Origin: CAZWDO01 sp964632485 [NCBI: uncultured bacterium]
Lineage (GTDB): Bacteria > JAGOEH01
Assembly (NCBI GenBank): GCA_964632485.1
Contig: CAZWDO010000004.1
Span: 1 to 64,000, forward strand
Length of the DNA: 64,000 nt
Direction of reading: 5' to 3'
Shown: positions 1-9,418 of the stretch, piece after piece
Layout: the number at the start of each line of letters is the position of its first letter
Position numbering within the stretch: position 1 is the stretch's first letter
The notes under the pieces: model-generated
What the model was told of the DNA's origin: nothing
Database searches by the model: none
Seen by the model: the letters and a program-made list of their open reading frames with translations, nothing else
Made by a program: the position numbers and the translations under genes

Positions 1-351
1 GCTAACTTTTATAATCCCAATGGATTATCGATTCAATGAGCTTGGAATATCCGTTGTAAATAAATATTTTATTTTGATTTCGTTAGAATAACAATTATAT
101 TATCTATATGAAACAGAACTACTGGGTGTTGATTGTATATCATCCATCCAACACATGGGCATCTGCCACAAAGAGTGTTGAGTTTCATTTTTCGCGGATC
201 AAAAGAAATAGAATCAATCCCAATATCAATATTAAAGGAGGCGCGCGGACAATTTTATAATCGGTAGATTTATTGAGCAAAAACTGTAACGGTTAGTGGG
301 TTTATCCCACGGTGATTTCACCCACCTGTAAAATTAGAAATGAGGAAAGTT
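1..351. other. Gene-free left edge and leader of the broken TonB receptor gene
   Basis: AT-rich sequence with no convincing reading frame. A Shine-Dalgarno-like AAAGGAGG at 234-241 is not followed by a usable start codon. Just before the receptor gene are two small adjacent hairpins: GTGGG/CCCAC (296-300 with 306-310) and GGTGA/TCACC (311-315 with 318-322). They could belong to the 5' leader of the receptor gene. No clear promoter was recognised. Confidence 0.4.
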
Positions 352-2500
352 ATGCGGTTCCTACATCGTTTGATCCCAGTCATAATCTTTATTCTGTTCG
401 TTGTCTTTTCAGTGAATGCCCAGGAATCAATGGAATTGGATGCGCTTTTGAATATGTCATTAGAGGATTTATTAAACATGAAAATCACGACCGCATCGAA
501 TACCGGCGAAAAACTATCCAAAGCGCCCGCCACCATCATGGTGATCACCGAGCAGGATATTCAGAAACGTGGGTACACGGAAATTTACGATGTTTTGAAT
601 GATTTACCGGGATTTGATTTATCCCGCGCCTTAGGGGATGAGGAATATTATCTTTATGCCCGTGGCTATCGTAAGACCATTGGCGACCAAATACTGTTTA
701 TGGTGGACGGTATGGTGATGAATTTTCTGTATTCGAACAATATGAACGCGTTCGCCCAATACCCGCTTTACAATATTAAGCAGATTGAAATTGTTTACGG
801 GCCGGCTTCCGCGGTTTATGGCCCCAATGCCTTCGGCGGCGTGATCAACTATCATCACTAAAAAAGAAGATAAACGCACGGTCATGCTCTCCACTGGCGA
901 AAACAACACCAATATAGTGGACATGAATTTGAATGCAAAAGCCAATGAAGTGACTCTTACTTTTACCGGAAGGCTTTTGAGCAGTGATGGATACAATTTT
1001 GCCGATCGAAATCCTTCAATTGCTGGTAATCTTTATACTGATCCCTCAAAATGGGGTCCATTTATCAACACCGAATTCGCGGGTTACGGTTCCAAACGTT
1101 TTGATTATTACTTACAGGGCGACTTGTCTTATAAAGGTCTGACCCTGGGAATGATCCATTGGTTTTATGAATCGGGGTATAGCAGCGAGTGGGCCGCAAC
1201 CAAGGCATTGAACAAAGCGATCTGGCAATTCCAGGAGGAATGCTTCTATTCCCGCTATGAAAAGGATATCGCTTCTAATCTCAATTCAAAAACATTATTT
1301 AAATTCAGAGTCAGTTCGGCGCCACCCACGGCTTCCTTTATCGAACGCTATGCCGGAGGAGTTGATTTCAGCTATTGGCCGGTGATCAATCGTTCGGTAT
1401 CGTTGTTTCAGGATTTTTCTTATACAATCAATGAGCGGTTATTTGTAAACTTCGGCGCCAAATATGAGCACAAACTTCTTCAAAAAGCGTATCCGGTAAC
1501 GTAAGGCCCGTTCATCAAAGAAGATTCATTGGTTGTCTATCCGACCTTCAATATCAACATTCCGACCATTGGATTTGACCAGAACAATCATTATCTGTCA
1601 GAAGACAGGGGTATTTATACACAGATGAAGTACTCACCAGCGCAGAAACTGGATTTGATTGTGGGATTACGCTTCGATTACAACAACATCTATAAAGAGA
1701 TCATCAGTCCGCGTGTGGGGATCGTATATGAACCGATACAGAATCTGATCACTAAGGCATTTTTCGGCACTGCGTTTCTGGAACCGACCGCCCGCAGCCT
1801 GTATGGGGGCTGGAGCGGCGCCTTGTCCAATCCAAAACTAGATCCGGAAAAAATGAAAACGTTTGAAATGTCCGTCGCCTATACCTCAGGGAATAGTTCC
1901 AATGGAATCGATTTCTATTATAACCAGGGAACCGATGCGATCGGAAAAGTCAATAACATTGCCACTAATATTGGCAAACGCCGTATGATTGGATGCGAAT
2001 TCTATTCGAAATGGCTGTTCAACGACATTACGCCCTGGATGACCCGCTTTAAAGCGGACGCTTATCTTTCCTATCTGAAATCGGATGAGGATTTGACCAA
2101 ATCGGGAACTTATGCAGAGACCGGCAATATGGCACCGATTAAACTGCATCTGATTTTAACGGGATATTTCTTCAAGGATCTCTCACTCAGCCTCCAAAAC
2201 CGCTATGTTGATAAAATAAAAACCGTAGCTTCTAATCCAGTAGGGGAAATCGATGCATGGATGACCAGCGATCTGTTTTTAAATTATCGCAATCTGGGTT
2301 TTGAAGGATTGTCTTTGGGAATCAAAATCTATAATATCCTGGATAAAAAGTATGATCACCCCGGCTATCAAGACGCTTCGGCGGGAATCGCCACCGATGC
2401 CCAGGGCAATTTTATTGACGACCCGGCTGGAGGCTGGTACTCATCGCTCTTGCCGCAACCGTGCCGGGAAGTGCGCGCCATACTGAAACTCGAATTTTAA
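352..2500 (+). pseudogene. TonB-dependent outer membrane receptor, interrupted by a frameshift and a stop
   Basis: The product would be an outer-membrane beta-barrel importing a scarce ligand with TonB energy. ATG 352 follows GAGGAAAG and opens a signal peptide ending in VNAQ (an ATG at 340 is in frame). A plug domain follows (TIMVITEQDIQKRGY, then IVYGPASAVYGPNAFGGVIN). At about 850 the frame moves by +1: the first frame reads INYHH-stop at 861, while IN continues as IITKKED in the next frame. That frame holds barrel strands to an in-frame TAA at 1502-1504, then resumes in the same frame to a C-terminus ending in LEF at 2500, the usual hydrophobic-aromatic barrel end. Two independent lesions argue for a pseudogene, though sequencing error cannot be excluded. 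The ligand cannot be told. Confidence 0.85.
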
Positions 2501-2506
2501 TAAAAC

Positions 2507-2992
2507 CTAAATAGCGCCTTCTGATGCCAGGCGGTGGGAATGACAGATAGCCACCGCCACGGCATCAGTCATATCGGGCAGGGCCGTTTCGGAAAGATAG
2601 GGAAAAAAATGGCGCGCCATATAAGCCACCTGCTCCTTGGATGCGTTGCCATTTCCGGTAAGCGCTTTTTTCACCTCGCGCGGCGAATACTCATATACCC
2701 CCATTTTGGCTAATGCCGCTGCCAGAATCACCACTCCCCGAACTTGTCCTAACTTAAACGCCACCTGAATATTCAACTTCACAAAAATATCTTCCAAGGC
2801 TAAATGCGCCGGCTGGTATTGCCCAATCAAAAAATTCAAATGTTCCCATATCAGACACATCCGTTCATGCATAGAATCACTCGCCTTGAGCTTAAGCACA
2901 TCACCCACTAACAGGGTCAGTCGCTGCGGAGTCACATCTAAAACAGCATAGCCCAGATTGCGGGTTCCGGGATCAACTCCCAGAATCAACAT
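2507..2992 (-). CDS. ruvC: Crossover junction endodeoxyribonuclease RuvC
   Basis: Holliday junction resolvase that cuts four-way junctions symmetrically with RuvAB during recombination repair. The 161-residue protein has the family length and opens with the RNase H-fold motif ILGVDPGT carrying catalytic Asp7. The other expected acidic residues are visible: Glu67 in ALEDIF and Asp140/Asp143 in LPDMTDA. Its start lies inside the end of the upstream TPR lipoprotein gene (20 bp overlap), so the two are probably co-transcribed and translationally coupled. ruvA and ruvB are not in the window. Confidence 0.95.
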   Translation of the reverse strand: MLILGVDPGTRNLGYAVLDVTPQRLTLLVGDVLKLKASDSMHERMCLIWEHLNFLIGQYQPAHLALEDIFVKLNIQVAFKLGQVRGVVILAAALAKMGVYEYSPREVKKALTGNGNASKEQVAYMARHFFPYLSETALPDMTDAVAVAICHSHRLASEGAI

Positions 2993-3392
2993 GAACGATA
3001 CTATCTTCCCGCAGATTGAGAGAATCCTTGAAAAAGGGCAATTCTTCCAAAGGTTTACCTAAATGCTCTTTTTGAAATTTTGCGGATTCAACCAGCTCAT
3101 GATTGGGATAAATTTCTATAAAACGGGCATATTCCTGCTCCGCGGCGGCATAGTCCTTCAAATTTTCGGACAGAATAAACGCGATGAGAAATTGGGCCTG
3201 CGCCGTTTTGTCAGATTTGGGGAACCCGTCGATCACTTGCTTATAAAGTTCTATTGCCTCGTTAAATTTTTGCTGACCTGCCATTTGCTGCGCTTCATCA
3301 AAAATTTGCTCAATTTTTTTCTTCTGGCCGCCGCAATAAATTAATAAAAAGGCTGAGATTATTACCATTAGAACTAATACAGTTTTTTTCAT
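2973..3392 (-). CDS. Small TPR lipoprotein (BamD/YfiO-like repeat protein)
   Basis: 139 residues. An N-terminal signal ends in a lipobox-like LIYC, so it is probably anchored to a membrane by a lipidated cysteine at residue 20. The rest is tetratricopeptide-like helices (QQKFNEAIELYKQVI, YAAAEQEYARFIEIYP). The spacing and the FPKSDKTAQAQF stretch recall BamD/YbgF-type repeats, but at this length it holds only about two repeats and is not a full BamD. It probably acts as a protein-protein adaptor in the envelope. The -1 residue Tyr is unusual for a lipobox. It precedes and overlaps ruvC. Confidence 0.75.
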   Translation of the reverse strand: MKKTVLVLMVIISAFLLIYCGGQKKKIEQIFDEAQQMAGQQKFNEAIELYKQVIDGFPKSDKTAQAQFLIAFILSENLKDYAAAEQEYARFIEIYPNHELVESAKFQKEHLGKPLEELPFFKDSLNLREDSIVHVDSGS

Positions 3393-3511
3393 TTGTTTCC
3401 TCCCGTAATAATTGAATGTTCCGGCATTTTAATCATAAGGTCAATTAAACCATTTCAAATCGGTAAAGTTCCAATAATCTTCCGTGATCAAACCTTCAAT
3501 AAAAAAAACTA
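3393..3511. other. Divergent intergenic spacer between the TPR lipoprotein and the rlpA promoter
   Basis: AT-rich spacer with a Shine-Dalgarno (GGGAGGAAA on the minus strand) for the leftward lipoprotein gene. I did not find a convincing -35/-10 pair for that gene. No open frame is seen. Confidence 0.4.
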
Positions 3512-3540
3512 TTGACAATTGAACGTTTTTTTTTTAATAT
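3512..3540 (+). promoter_or_regulatory. Strong sigma70-type promoter for the rlpA operon
   Basis: TTGACA at 3512-3517 and TAATAT at 3535-3540 with a 17-nt spacer containing a T tract. The predicted transcription start near 3547 leaves a leader of about 240 nt (to 3784) before rlpA. The leader has no open frame of note. It could hold a regulatory RNA, but I recognise no known motif. Confidence 0.7.
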
Positions 3541-3543
3541 CGA

Positions 3544-3568
3544 TTAACCGGACATTAAGTTAACCGGA
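3544..3568 (+). repeat. Operator-like direct repeat over the predicted transcription start
   Basis: Two exact copies of TTAACCGGA at 3544-3552 and 3560-3568, 16 bp apart start to start, lie immediately downstream of the -10 box and span the predicted +1. The arrangement suits a repressor or response-regulator site. The binding protein is unknown. Confidence 0.35.
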
Positions 3569-3784
3569 TTCCCTTAAAACGGCGGAGTCTTAAAAGAGCG
3601 TGAATTTAACCTGAAATTTTCTCTGCCCTGATCCGCATAGGCCCAGAAATAAAATTCTTTGCGAATCGGGAACGAATCGACGGGAAAACCGGAATTGAAT
3701 GCTTAAATTACCGATTCAGTGGATATTGACGCGCTGAATGACAAAATAAATACGCGGACATTTAACCTTGTAAAGGGAGGATGA

Positions 3785-4468
3785 ATGAATAAAATTCTAA
3801 TAACAGCTTCGACATGTCTCGTTTTATGTATCTCTTTTGCTTTGGCCTATCCGGTGCAGGAGGGTGTTGCCAGCTATTACGGGAAAGATTTTCACGGAAA
3901 ACGCACCGCCAGTGGCGAAATTTACAATATGTATGATTTGACGGCCGCGCACAAGACCCTGCCATTGGGAACGCTGGTAGAAGTAACCAACCTGGACACC
4001 CGGAAACGGATCGTGGTTCGAATCAATGACAGAGGGCCTTTTTCCAAGGAGCGAATTATTGATCTATCCTACAGCGCCGCGCAAAAGATCGATATGGTCC
4101 AAAAAGGGACGGCTCGGGTGCAATTAAAACCGTTATCCACCGATTGGCTGATGAGTTCGATCGCGAAAACCGATTCCAGCGCCCAGAAGATAACCCCTCC
4201 TCCGGTTATACCCGCAGAGGATTCGATTGCTAAAGTATTTACAATCCAGTTAGGCGCATTCCAAAATCCAGCCGCCGCCCATGAGTTTTACCAAGCTACC
4301 CAGTCGTTGCTAAAAAATGTGTTTATCAACGGGCCTATCGGAACCAAACGCCTCTATAAAATCCAAAGCGGGTCGTTTTTTGGTTATGAAGAAGCGAAGG
4401 CCTATTTGAAAATCATCCACAATTTTGGCTACGACGAAGCTTTTGTCGCCACAATGGCGGGTGATTGA
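3785..4468 (+). CDS. rlpA: RlpA-like septal lytic transglycosylase with SPOR domain
   Basis: Exported murein-acting protein of 227 residues. A signal peptide ends near ALAYP. Then comes the double-psi beta-barrel typical of RlpA (residues about 25-120: VASYYGKDFHGKRTASGE, AAHKTLPLG, RINDRGPF, IDLSYSAA). A linker leads to a C-terminal SPOR domain (about 150-225, FTIQLGAFQNPAAA). SPOR domains bind denuded glycan strands at the septum, and RlpA cleaves such strands in some bacteria. ATG 3785 follows GGGAGG. It is the first gene of an operon and its stop overlaps the next start (TGATG). Confidence 0.92.
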   Translation: MNKILITASTCLVLCISFALAYPVQEGVASYYGKDFHGKRTASGEIYNMYDLTAAHKTLPLGTLVEVTNLDTRKRIVVRINDRGPFSKERIIDLSYSAAQKIDMVQKGTARVQLKPLSTDWLMSSIAKTDSSAQKITPPPVIPAEDSIAKVFTIQLGAFQNPAAAHEFYQATQSLLKNVFINGPIGTKRLYKIQSGSFFGYEEAKAYLKIIHNFGYDEAFVATMAGD

Positions 4469-5085
4469 TGGCATTGTTCCTTCTGCGCCATGGCGCCACC
4501 CTGGTCAATCAGCAGCAACTATTTCAGGGACAACTGGATACGGCTCTCAGTGAAGAAGGAATGCGGCAGACGCAACGTTTAGCGTTATATTTGAGGGAAA
4601 TGCCGATCCGCTTTATATTGAGCAGTCCCTTGCAGAGAGCCGCCCAAATGGCAGAAATAATCGGGACAACGCGCGCCAATCCGATACCCCCCATTTTTCA
4701 AAATGAACTAAAAGAGCGCGATGTCGGACGATTAGCGGGACTCTCCAAACAACATATCCAGGAACAGTTCCCGGAACTGGAATTCGAAAAAGGACAATAC
4801 TCGCTTGATTTTCGATTTCCCGGCGGCGAAAGCAATGCCGATTTTTTCCAACGCTGTCAAATCGCATTTTCTATTATTCGCCATTACTGGAAACAACTAA
4901 AAACCGGCGAGCATATCTGCGCGGTCAGTCATGGCGGCACTATCAATGCGTTGATAACCATTGCCTTAGGATTTCCGTATGATGGCTACACTTCGTTTAA
5001 AATCGACACCGCCGCCTTCGCGATTCTGGAATTCCGCTTCAACCGTTACTATCTGCAAGCCTTTAATTGCGCGGTAACCCTATGA
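4468..5085 (+). CDS. Histidine phosphatase family protein (phosphoglycerate mutase-like)
   Basis: 205 residues. The N-terminal LLRHGAT motif supplies the phospho-accepting histidine. Family markers follow: LQGQLDTALSEEG-like (here FQGQLDTALSEEG), SSPLQRAAQMAE, and the second catalytic histidine in VSHGGTINAL. Members include cofactor-dependent mutases, cobalamin-pathway phosphatases (CobC) and broad phosphatases. The sequence does not say which, and no cobalamin genes are nearby. ATG 4468 sits in a TGATG overlap with rlpA (a TTG three bases earlier is possible). Its own stop overlaps the next gene by 4 bp, so the operon is translationally coupled. Confidence 0.85.
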   Translation: MALFLLRHGATLVNQQQLFQGQLDTALSEEGMRQTQRLALYLREMPIRFILSSPLQRAAQMAEIIGTTRANPIPPIFQNELKERDVGRLAGLSKQHIQEQFPELEFEKGQYSLDFRFPGGESNADFFQRCQIAFSIIRHYWKQLKTGEHICAVSHGGTINALITIALGFPYDGYTSFKIDTAAFAILEFRFNRYYLQAFNCAVTL

Positions 5086-6173
5086 GCTTTCTCCCCTTTA
5101 TCTTCACCCTCATTTATGGTTTCCTGCCGATATTGATCTATATCATCGTCGAAGCAATCTGGGGGATGGCGACAGGACTGATCGTAGCGATCCTATTCGC
5201 GCTGGCGGAATTGCTGTTCACCCGTTGGAACGAAGGGAAATGGGAAAAATTCATCCTTTTTGATGTCGCTTTACTGACTGTGTTCGGACTTTTATCGCTG
5301 GGATTTGACAATCCGATATTTTTCAAATTGAAACCTGCTATTTTTCAAGTGATTATCATCGCGCTGGTAGCGGTGACCCTCTTTACCCGCCAGCCCATTT
5401 TGTTGCAAATGGGGCAACGGTATTTCCGTCAGATAAAATTCGATGAATCGATGATAAATCGATTTAAAAAAATATTGGTTCCTTTTTTTTGGCTATTAAT
5501 TGGCCATACACTGTTAATTGTTTATGCAGCTTTCTATTTGTCCCAGGCATGGTGGGCGTTCATTTCCGGGGCGTTGCTCTATATCATGCTGGGTGGAGCG
5601 GCGTTGATCCCATTAGGAAAGGTATTTTGGCAGCGATATCGCCTCCGTCATGACGAATGGTTCGATCTGGTGGACGAACAGGGCCGCATTATCGGCCACG
5701 CTCCGCGTTCCCTTTGCCACGGCAATCCCGGCTTACTACATGCCGTGGTTCATCTCCATGCGCTCGACTCGGAGGGCCGTCTTTTCCTGCAATTGCGGAG
5801 TTCGGACAAAGATGTCCAACCCGGCAAATGGGATACATCAGTCGGCGGCCATATTCACCGCGGGGAAACCGTCAAAACGGCCTTGAAGCGCGAAGCCGAG
5901 GAAGAATTGGGACTGACCCGTTTCGCCATTATTCCTCTGGCGCGCTATGTGATGCGCAACGATTACGAAAGTGAACTGGTTTGGGTTTTTCGCACCGTCA
6001 CACAGGAAGAACCGACGATTAATCCCGAGGAGATCGCCGATGGACGGTTTTGGGAACTATCAGAAATCGAGGCCCGGCTTGATGAAGGGATTTTCACTCC
6101 CAATTTTGTGATGGAATACCGATTTTTAAAGCAGAACAATCTACTGCCGAGCCCTGTTCCAAAGGAATCATAA
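5082..6173 (+). CDS. Fusion of a YciB/IspZ-like membrane domain with a Nudix hydrolase
   Basis: 363 residues. Residues 1-185 form about five to six membrane helices that resemble YciB/IspZ (intracellular septation protein A). Shared landmarks are a charged FTRWNEGKWEKF-like loop, FDNPIFFKLKP, and YAAFYLSQAWWAF near the end. Residues 195-355 are a cytosolic Nudix domain with a complete Nudix box at about 256-278 (GHIHRGE, then REAEEELGL), and its DLVDEQGRIIG entry resembles the IDI/YfcD branch. So a nucleotide or isoprenoid diphosphate hydrolase appears tethered to the inner membrane. ATG 5082 overlaps the previous stop (ATGA). The substrate is unknown. I do not know this fusion from standard model organisms. 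Confidence 0.8.
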   Translation: MSFLPFIFTLIYGFLPILIYIIVEAIWGMATGLIVAILFALAELLFTRWNEGKWEKFILFDVALLTVFGLLSLGFDNPIFFKLKPAIFQVIIIALVAVTLFTRQPILLQMGQRYFRQIKFDESMINRFKKILVPFFWLLIGHTLLIVYAAFYLSQAWWAFISGALLYIMLGGAALIPLGKVFWQRYRLRHDEWFDLVDEQGRIIGHAPRSLCHGNPGLLHAVVHLHALDSEGRLFLQLRSSDKDVQPGKWDTSVGGHIHRGETVKTALKREAEEELGLTRFAIIPLARYVMRNDYESELVWVFRTVTQEEPTINPEEIADGRFWELSEIEARLDEGIFTPNFVMEYRFLKQNNLLPSPVPKES

Positions 6174-6176
6174 GGC

Positions 6177-7460
6177 ATGTTCCACGCGATTGCCCTGGTT
6201 GATTGCAATAATTTTTACGCATCCTGCGAACGGGTGTTCCGTCCTGACCTGCAAAACGTTCCCCTTGTGGTTTTATCCAACAATGACGGCTGCATCATCG
6301 CCCGTTCGGCAGAGGCAAAAGCCCTGGGAATACCCATGGGAGGAGCGCTCTTCAAGTGCCAGGAACTGCTTAAGCGGAACCGCGTGGCGGTACTATCCTC
6401 CAATTATGCGCTTTATGGCGACATGTCGCAACGAGTGATGGCCACTCTGGAACAATTTACTCCCGAAATCGAAGTTTATTCCATCGATGAGGCATTCCTG
6501 GAATTGCAGGCAAAAGATAACGACCATTTGCTTGAGTTGGGCCGGCAGATCCGGCAACGAGTTCGCCAGTGGACGGGAATCCCGGTATCGGTCGGAATAG
6601 CGCCCACTAAGACCTTAGCGAAAATCGCCAATCATATTGCCAAAAAAAATGCGCAGTTTGAAGGCGTTAAAATACTCATGGAATCCGAGGATACTCATCA
6701 TTGGCTGCGCCAGGTGGAGGTTGAGGATATCTGGGGCGTAGGTCGGCAACATGCTAAAATGCTGAAAACCCATGGTTATTTTACGGCCTTTCACCTGAAA
6801 AATGCCTCGCTTCCCTGGGTAGAGAAAAAAATGACGGTCGTGGGCGCGCGCTTAGTTAAAGAATTGCGGGGAGAACCCTGCATCACGCTCGAAGTCTCCC
6901 CCGGCTCCAAAAAAGCGATTGCCTGCGCTCGTTCATTCGGAAGGCCCGTCACGCGACTGGAAGACCTCCGCGAGGCAGTGGCGGAATACACGACCCGGGC
7001 CGCTGAAAAATTGCGCGCCCAAGGCAGTGTGGCGTCCATCATCCAGATATTCGTTACCACCAACCGCTTCAAAACCGATAGTTACTATGCCCAATCCACG
7101 ATCATGAACCTCCATCAGCCCACCGCATTCACTCCGGAATTACTGAACGCCGCATTCAACGCTCTGGAAAAAATATTTCGCGACGGCCACATATACCAGA
7201 AAGTCGGCGTAACCCTTTTCGGCCTGATGAATGAAAAGGATATTGAGCCGGAACTGTTCGGCAATACCTATATTCAGGATTCCAGGAAAGAATTGATGGT
7301 TGCCATGGACCAGATCAACAGCCGTTACGGGAAGCGGACTATCCAATTGGCGGCGGCCGGACTCGATCAGACATGGAAAATGCGACAAGCCCGACGCAGT
7401 CCGCTCTATACAACGCGTTGGAGCGATATACTGACGGTATATACGGATAAAATTTATTGA
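6177..7460 (+). CDS. umuC: UmuC-type Y-family DNA polymerase
   Basis: Catalytic subunit of a translesion polymerase of the Pol V type, 427 residues, close to E. coli UmuC length. The N-terminus [16 protein letters not shown] carries the first metal-binding Asp9. [18 protein letters not shown] is the UmuC signature. SIDEAFLEL gives Asp104/Glu105. The helix-hairpin-helix ([10 protein letters not shown]) and little-finger regions are present, as is the UmuC C-terminal DUF4113-like end. No umuD lies next to it; the gene starts 3 bp after the Nudix fusion in the rlpA operon. Whether it works with a distant UmuD cannot be seen. Confidence 0.93.
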   Translation: MFHAIALVDCNNFYASCERVFRPDLQNVPLVVLSNNDGCIIARSAEAKALGIPMGGALFKCQELLKRNRVAVLSSNYALYGDMSQRVMATLEQFTPEIEVYSIDEAFLELQAKDNDHLLELGRQIRQRVRQWTGIPVSVGIAPTKTLAKIANHIAKKNAQFEGVKILMESEDTHHWLRQVEVEDIWGVGRQHAKMLKTHGYFTAFHLKNASLPWVEKKMTVVGARLVKELRGEPCITLEVSPGSKKAIACARSFGRPVTRLEDLREAVAEYTTRAAEKLRAQGSVASIIQIFVTTNRFKTDSYYAQSTIMNLHQPTAFTPELLNAAFNALEKIFRDGHIYQKVGVTLFGLMNEKDIEPELFGNTYIQDSRKELMVAMDQINSRYGKRTIQLAAAGLDQTWKMRQARRSPLYTTRWSDILTVYTDKIY

Positions 7461-7993
7461 ACTTATTATCCTGCCGATAAATCCAATAATGTCCCACTCA
7501 CCCGTCAGGCTGATGTCAGCTTCAATACCTCAGCCGCAACAAACGGCTTGCTGAATATTCACTCATGGAGAACGACGGCCACTCCTTGAGATAGTTTTGC
7601 CCGATCTCTATTTTTTTAATAAGGATTCGTTTCACGCCTGACTTGAACAGGAATTTCAGCATAAAGAGTTGTAGATACCAGTTATCCCATTAAACGCTAT
7701 TGTACCACCTCCGCCCAGCAGAGCCCCCGGAACTGCATTGGCGAGCCGATCAAAGTCAGGGGGTTTCCGCGCGAAATACCCATCGGAGATCGTCGCCAGC
7801 GGACTATGATAGATATAGCCGGCATAGCTCTTGCCCGGAATAATATTATAAGCGGCCGTGCGAATATTATTGTACAGACATTTGCTCAACCTTGAAAAGG
7901 TACTTTAGCGAAAAGTCCATGTTTTCCTCGATTGTCAAGCGGGAAATGAAGCCGTTCACCGTTTTCGCAATGGATTTTCGTTGAGATAACCCC
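7461..7993. other. Gene-poor region with possible relics of a response regulator
   Basis: 533 bp between convergent umuC and gltD without a credible intact gene. On the minus strand, one frame around 7590-7655 reads KRILI..IEIGQNYLKEW, like a receiver N-terminus. Another at 7505-7558 reads IFSKPFVAAEVLKL, like the Lys-Pro-Phe end of a receiver. They are in different frames and too close together, as if most of the gene were lost. A 77-codon minus frame at 7656-7889 shows no family resemblance. The relic reading is speculative. Confidence 0.25.
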
Positions 7994-9418
7994 TCACTCC
8001 ATCAGGTAGCGGTCGATTGCGGCGGCGGCGCGGCGGCCCTGGTCGATCGCGCGGACGATCAACGAGGCGCCGGAAACGGCATCGCCAGCGGCGAAAAATC
8101 CTTCTTTCGAGGTCTTAAAGTCCCTATCGACTACGATATTACCCTGGGTATCCAACTCTATTCCGGTATCATTTACGATGGCCCCGTGTTCGGCATGGGC
8201 AAATCCCATGGCGAGCAGAACTAAATCCGCTTTTTTCTCGAAGCGGCTATTACTGATTTCACTGCATTGAAATTTACCGCCATTTGGCGCTTCATTCCAG
8301 TTAAGTTTAGCGCAAACCACGGACTCGACATGGTGAACCCCGCAAAATTCCTTGATTTGAACGCTCCACAGGCGCTCGCATCCTTCTTCATGGGAGGACC
8401 CGCTGCGCAGAATTCGCGGCCATTCCGGCCAGGGATTACGCAACTCCCGTTCCTCACCGGGTTTAGGCAGTATTTCGATTTGGGAAACGGAGACCGCGCC
8501 CTGCCGTCGGGCAGTACCCACGCAATCCGCTCCGGTATCGCCGCCCCCTATCACAACAACCTGTTTCCCGCCGGCGGTAATGCGTTCGCTCTCGGGAATC
8601 CCGTCACCCGCATTCAGCCGGTTTTGCTGGATCAGATAATCCATGGCATAATGGATTCCCCGGAGATCGCGGCCAGGGATATCCAGATCACGGGGTTTGG
8701 TGGATCCAGCGGTGATTAATATAGCATTAAAAGTCCGCTGGAGGTACCGGGCTGAAATATCCCTGCCCATATCGACATTCACTTCAAAATTCACTCCCTC
8801 GGCTTCCAATTGAGCCAATCGGCGATCAATCACCCATTTTTCCAGTTTAAAATCAGGAATACCGTAGCGCAGGATACCTCCGATGCGGTCGGCGCGTTCG
8901 AACACCGTCACCTGGTGCCCTTTGCGGGCAAGTTCCTGCGCCGCTGCCAGACCGGCGGACCCGGAACCGATAATCGCCGCTTTTTTCCCGGTTTTATACG
9001 ACGCGATTTCTGGAACAATCCATCCTTCCCGCCATCCTTTTTCCGCGATACGCAGTTCAATCTGACGGATTGACACGGCATGATCACTGATTGCCAATGC
9101 GCAGGCCGCTTCACAGGGCGCCGGGCAAATCCGTCCGGTAATCTCCGGAAAATTGTTGCTGGCGTGTAAAAACACCAACGCCTTACGCCATTGGTTCCGG
9201 TACACCATATCCTGCCAGTCGGGGATCAAATTGCGCAACGGGCAACCATAAGCATGGCAAAACGGAATACCGCAATCCATACACCGCGCGGCCTGCTGCT
9301 CTATCTGTTCTACCGGTAAAGGCATTTCAATTTCTCTGAAATCTGTTACACGCTCATCAACCGGGCGTTTTTTAACGTCTTGACGTTTATATTCCAGAAA
9401 TCCAGTGGGTTTAGCCAT
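7994..9418 (-). CDS. gltD: Glutamate synthase small subunit
   Basis: FAD/NAD(P)H-binding subunit that feeds electrons to GltB for making two glutamates from glutamine and 2-oxoglutarate. 474 residues from the ATG at 9418, preceded by a strong AGGAGG; a start further upstream is in frame but would read into gltB. N-terminal cysteines for 4Fe-4S clusters are present (CMDCGIPFCH, CPLRN, ICPAPCEAACAL). Two dinucleotide-binding motifs follow (IIGSGSAGLAAAQELARKG and VVVIGGGDTGADCVG) and a C-terminal FAAGDAVSGASLIVRAI. It overlaps the gltB stop by 8 bp. Confidence 0.96.
   Translation of the reverse strand: MAKPTGFLEYKRQDVKKRPVDERVTDFREIEMPLPVEQIEQQAARCMDCGIPFCHAYGCPLRNLIPDWQDMVYRNQWRKALVFLHASNNFPEITGRICPAPCEAACALAISDHAVSIRQIELRIAEKGWREGWIVPEIASYKTGKKAAIIGSGSAGLAAAQELARKGHQVTVFERADRIGGILRYGIPDFKLEKWVIDRRLAQLEAEGVNFEVNVDMGRDISARYLQRTFNAILITAGSTKPRDLDIPGRDLRGIHYAMDYLIQQNRLNAGDGIPESERITAGGKQVVVIGGGDTGADCVGTARRQGAVSVSQIEILPKPGEERELRNPWPEWPRILRSGSSHEEGCERLWSVQIKEFCGVHHVESVVCAKLNWNEAPNGGKFQCSEISNSRFEKKADLVLLAMGFAHAEHGAIVNDTGIELDTQGNIVVDRDFKTSKEGFFAAGDAVSGASLIVRAIDQGRRAAAAIDRYLME

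Noticed and set aside
850-1504. Programmed frameshifting or stop read-through to restore the TonB receptor
   Set aside because: No slippery heptamer is seen at the shift, and a separate in-frame TAA would also have to be bypassed. Mutation or sequencing error is simpler.
7656-7889. 77-codon minus-strand open frame as a gene
   Set aside because: No family resemblance, no good ribosome site and it lies in a decayed region.
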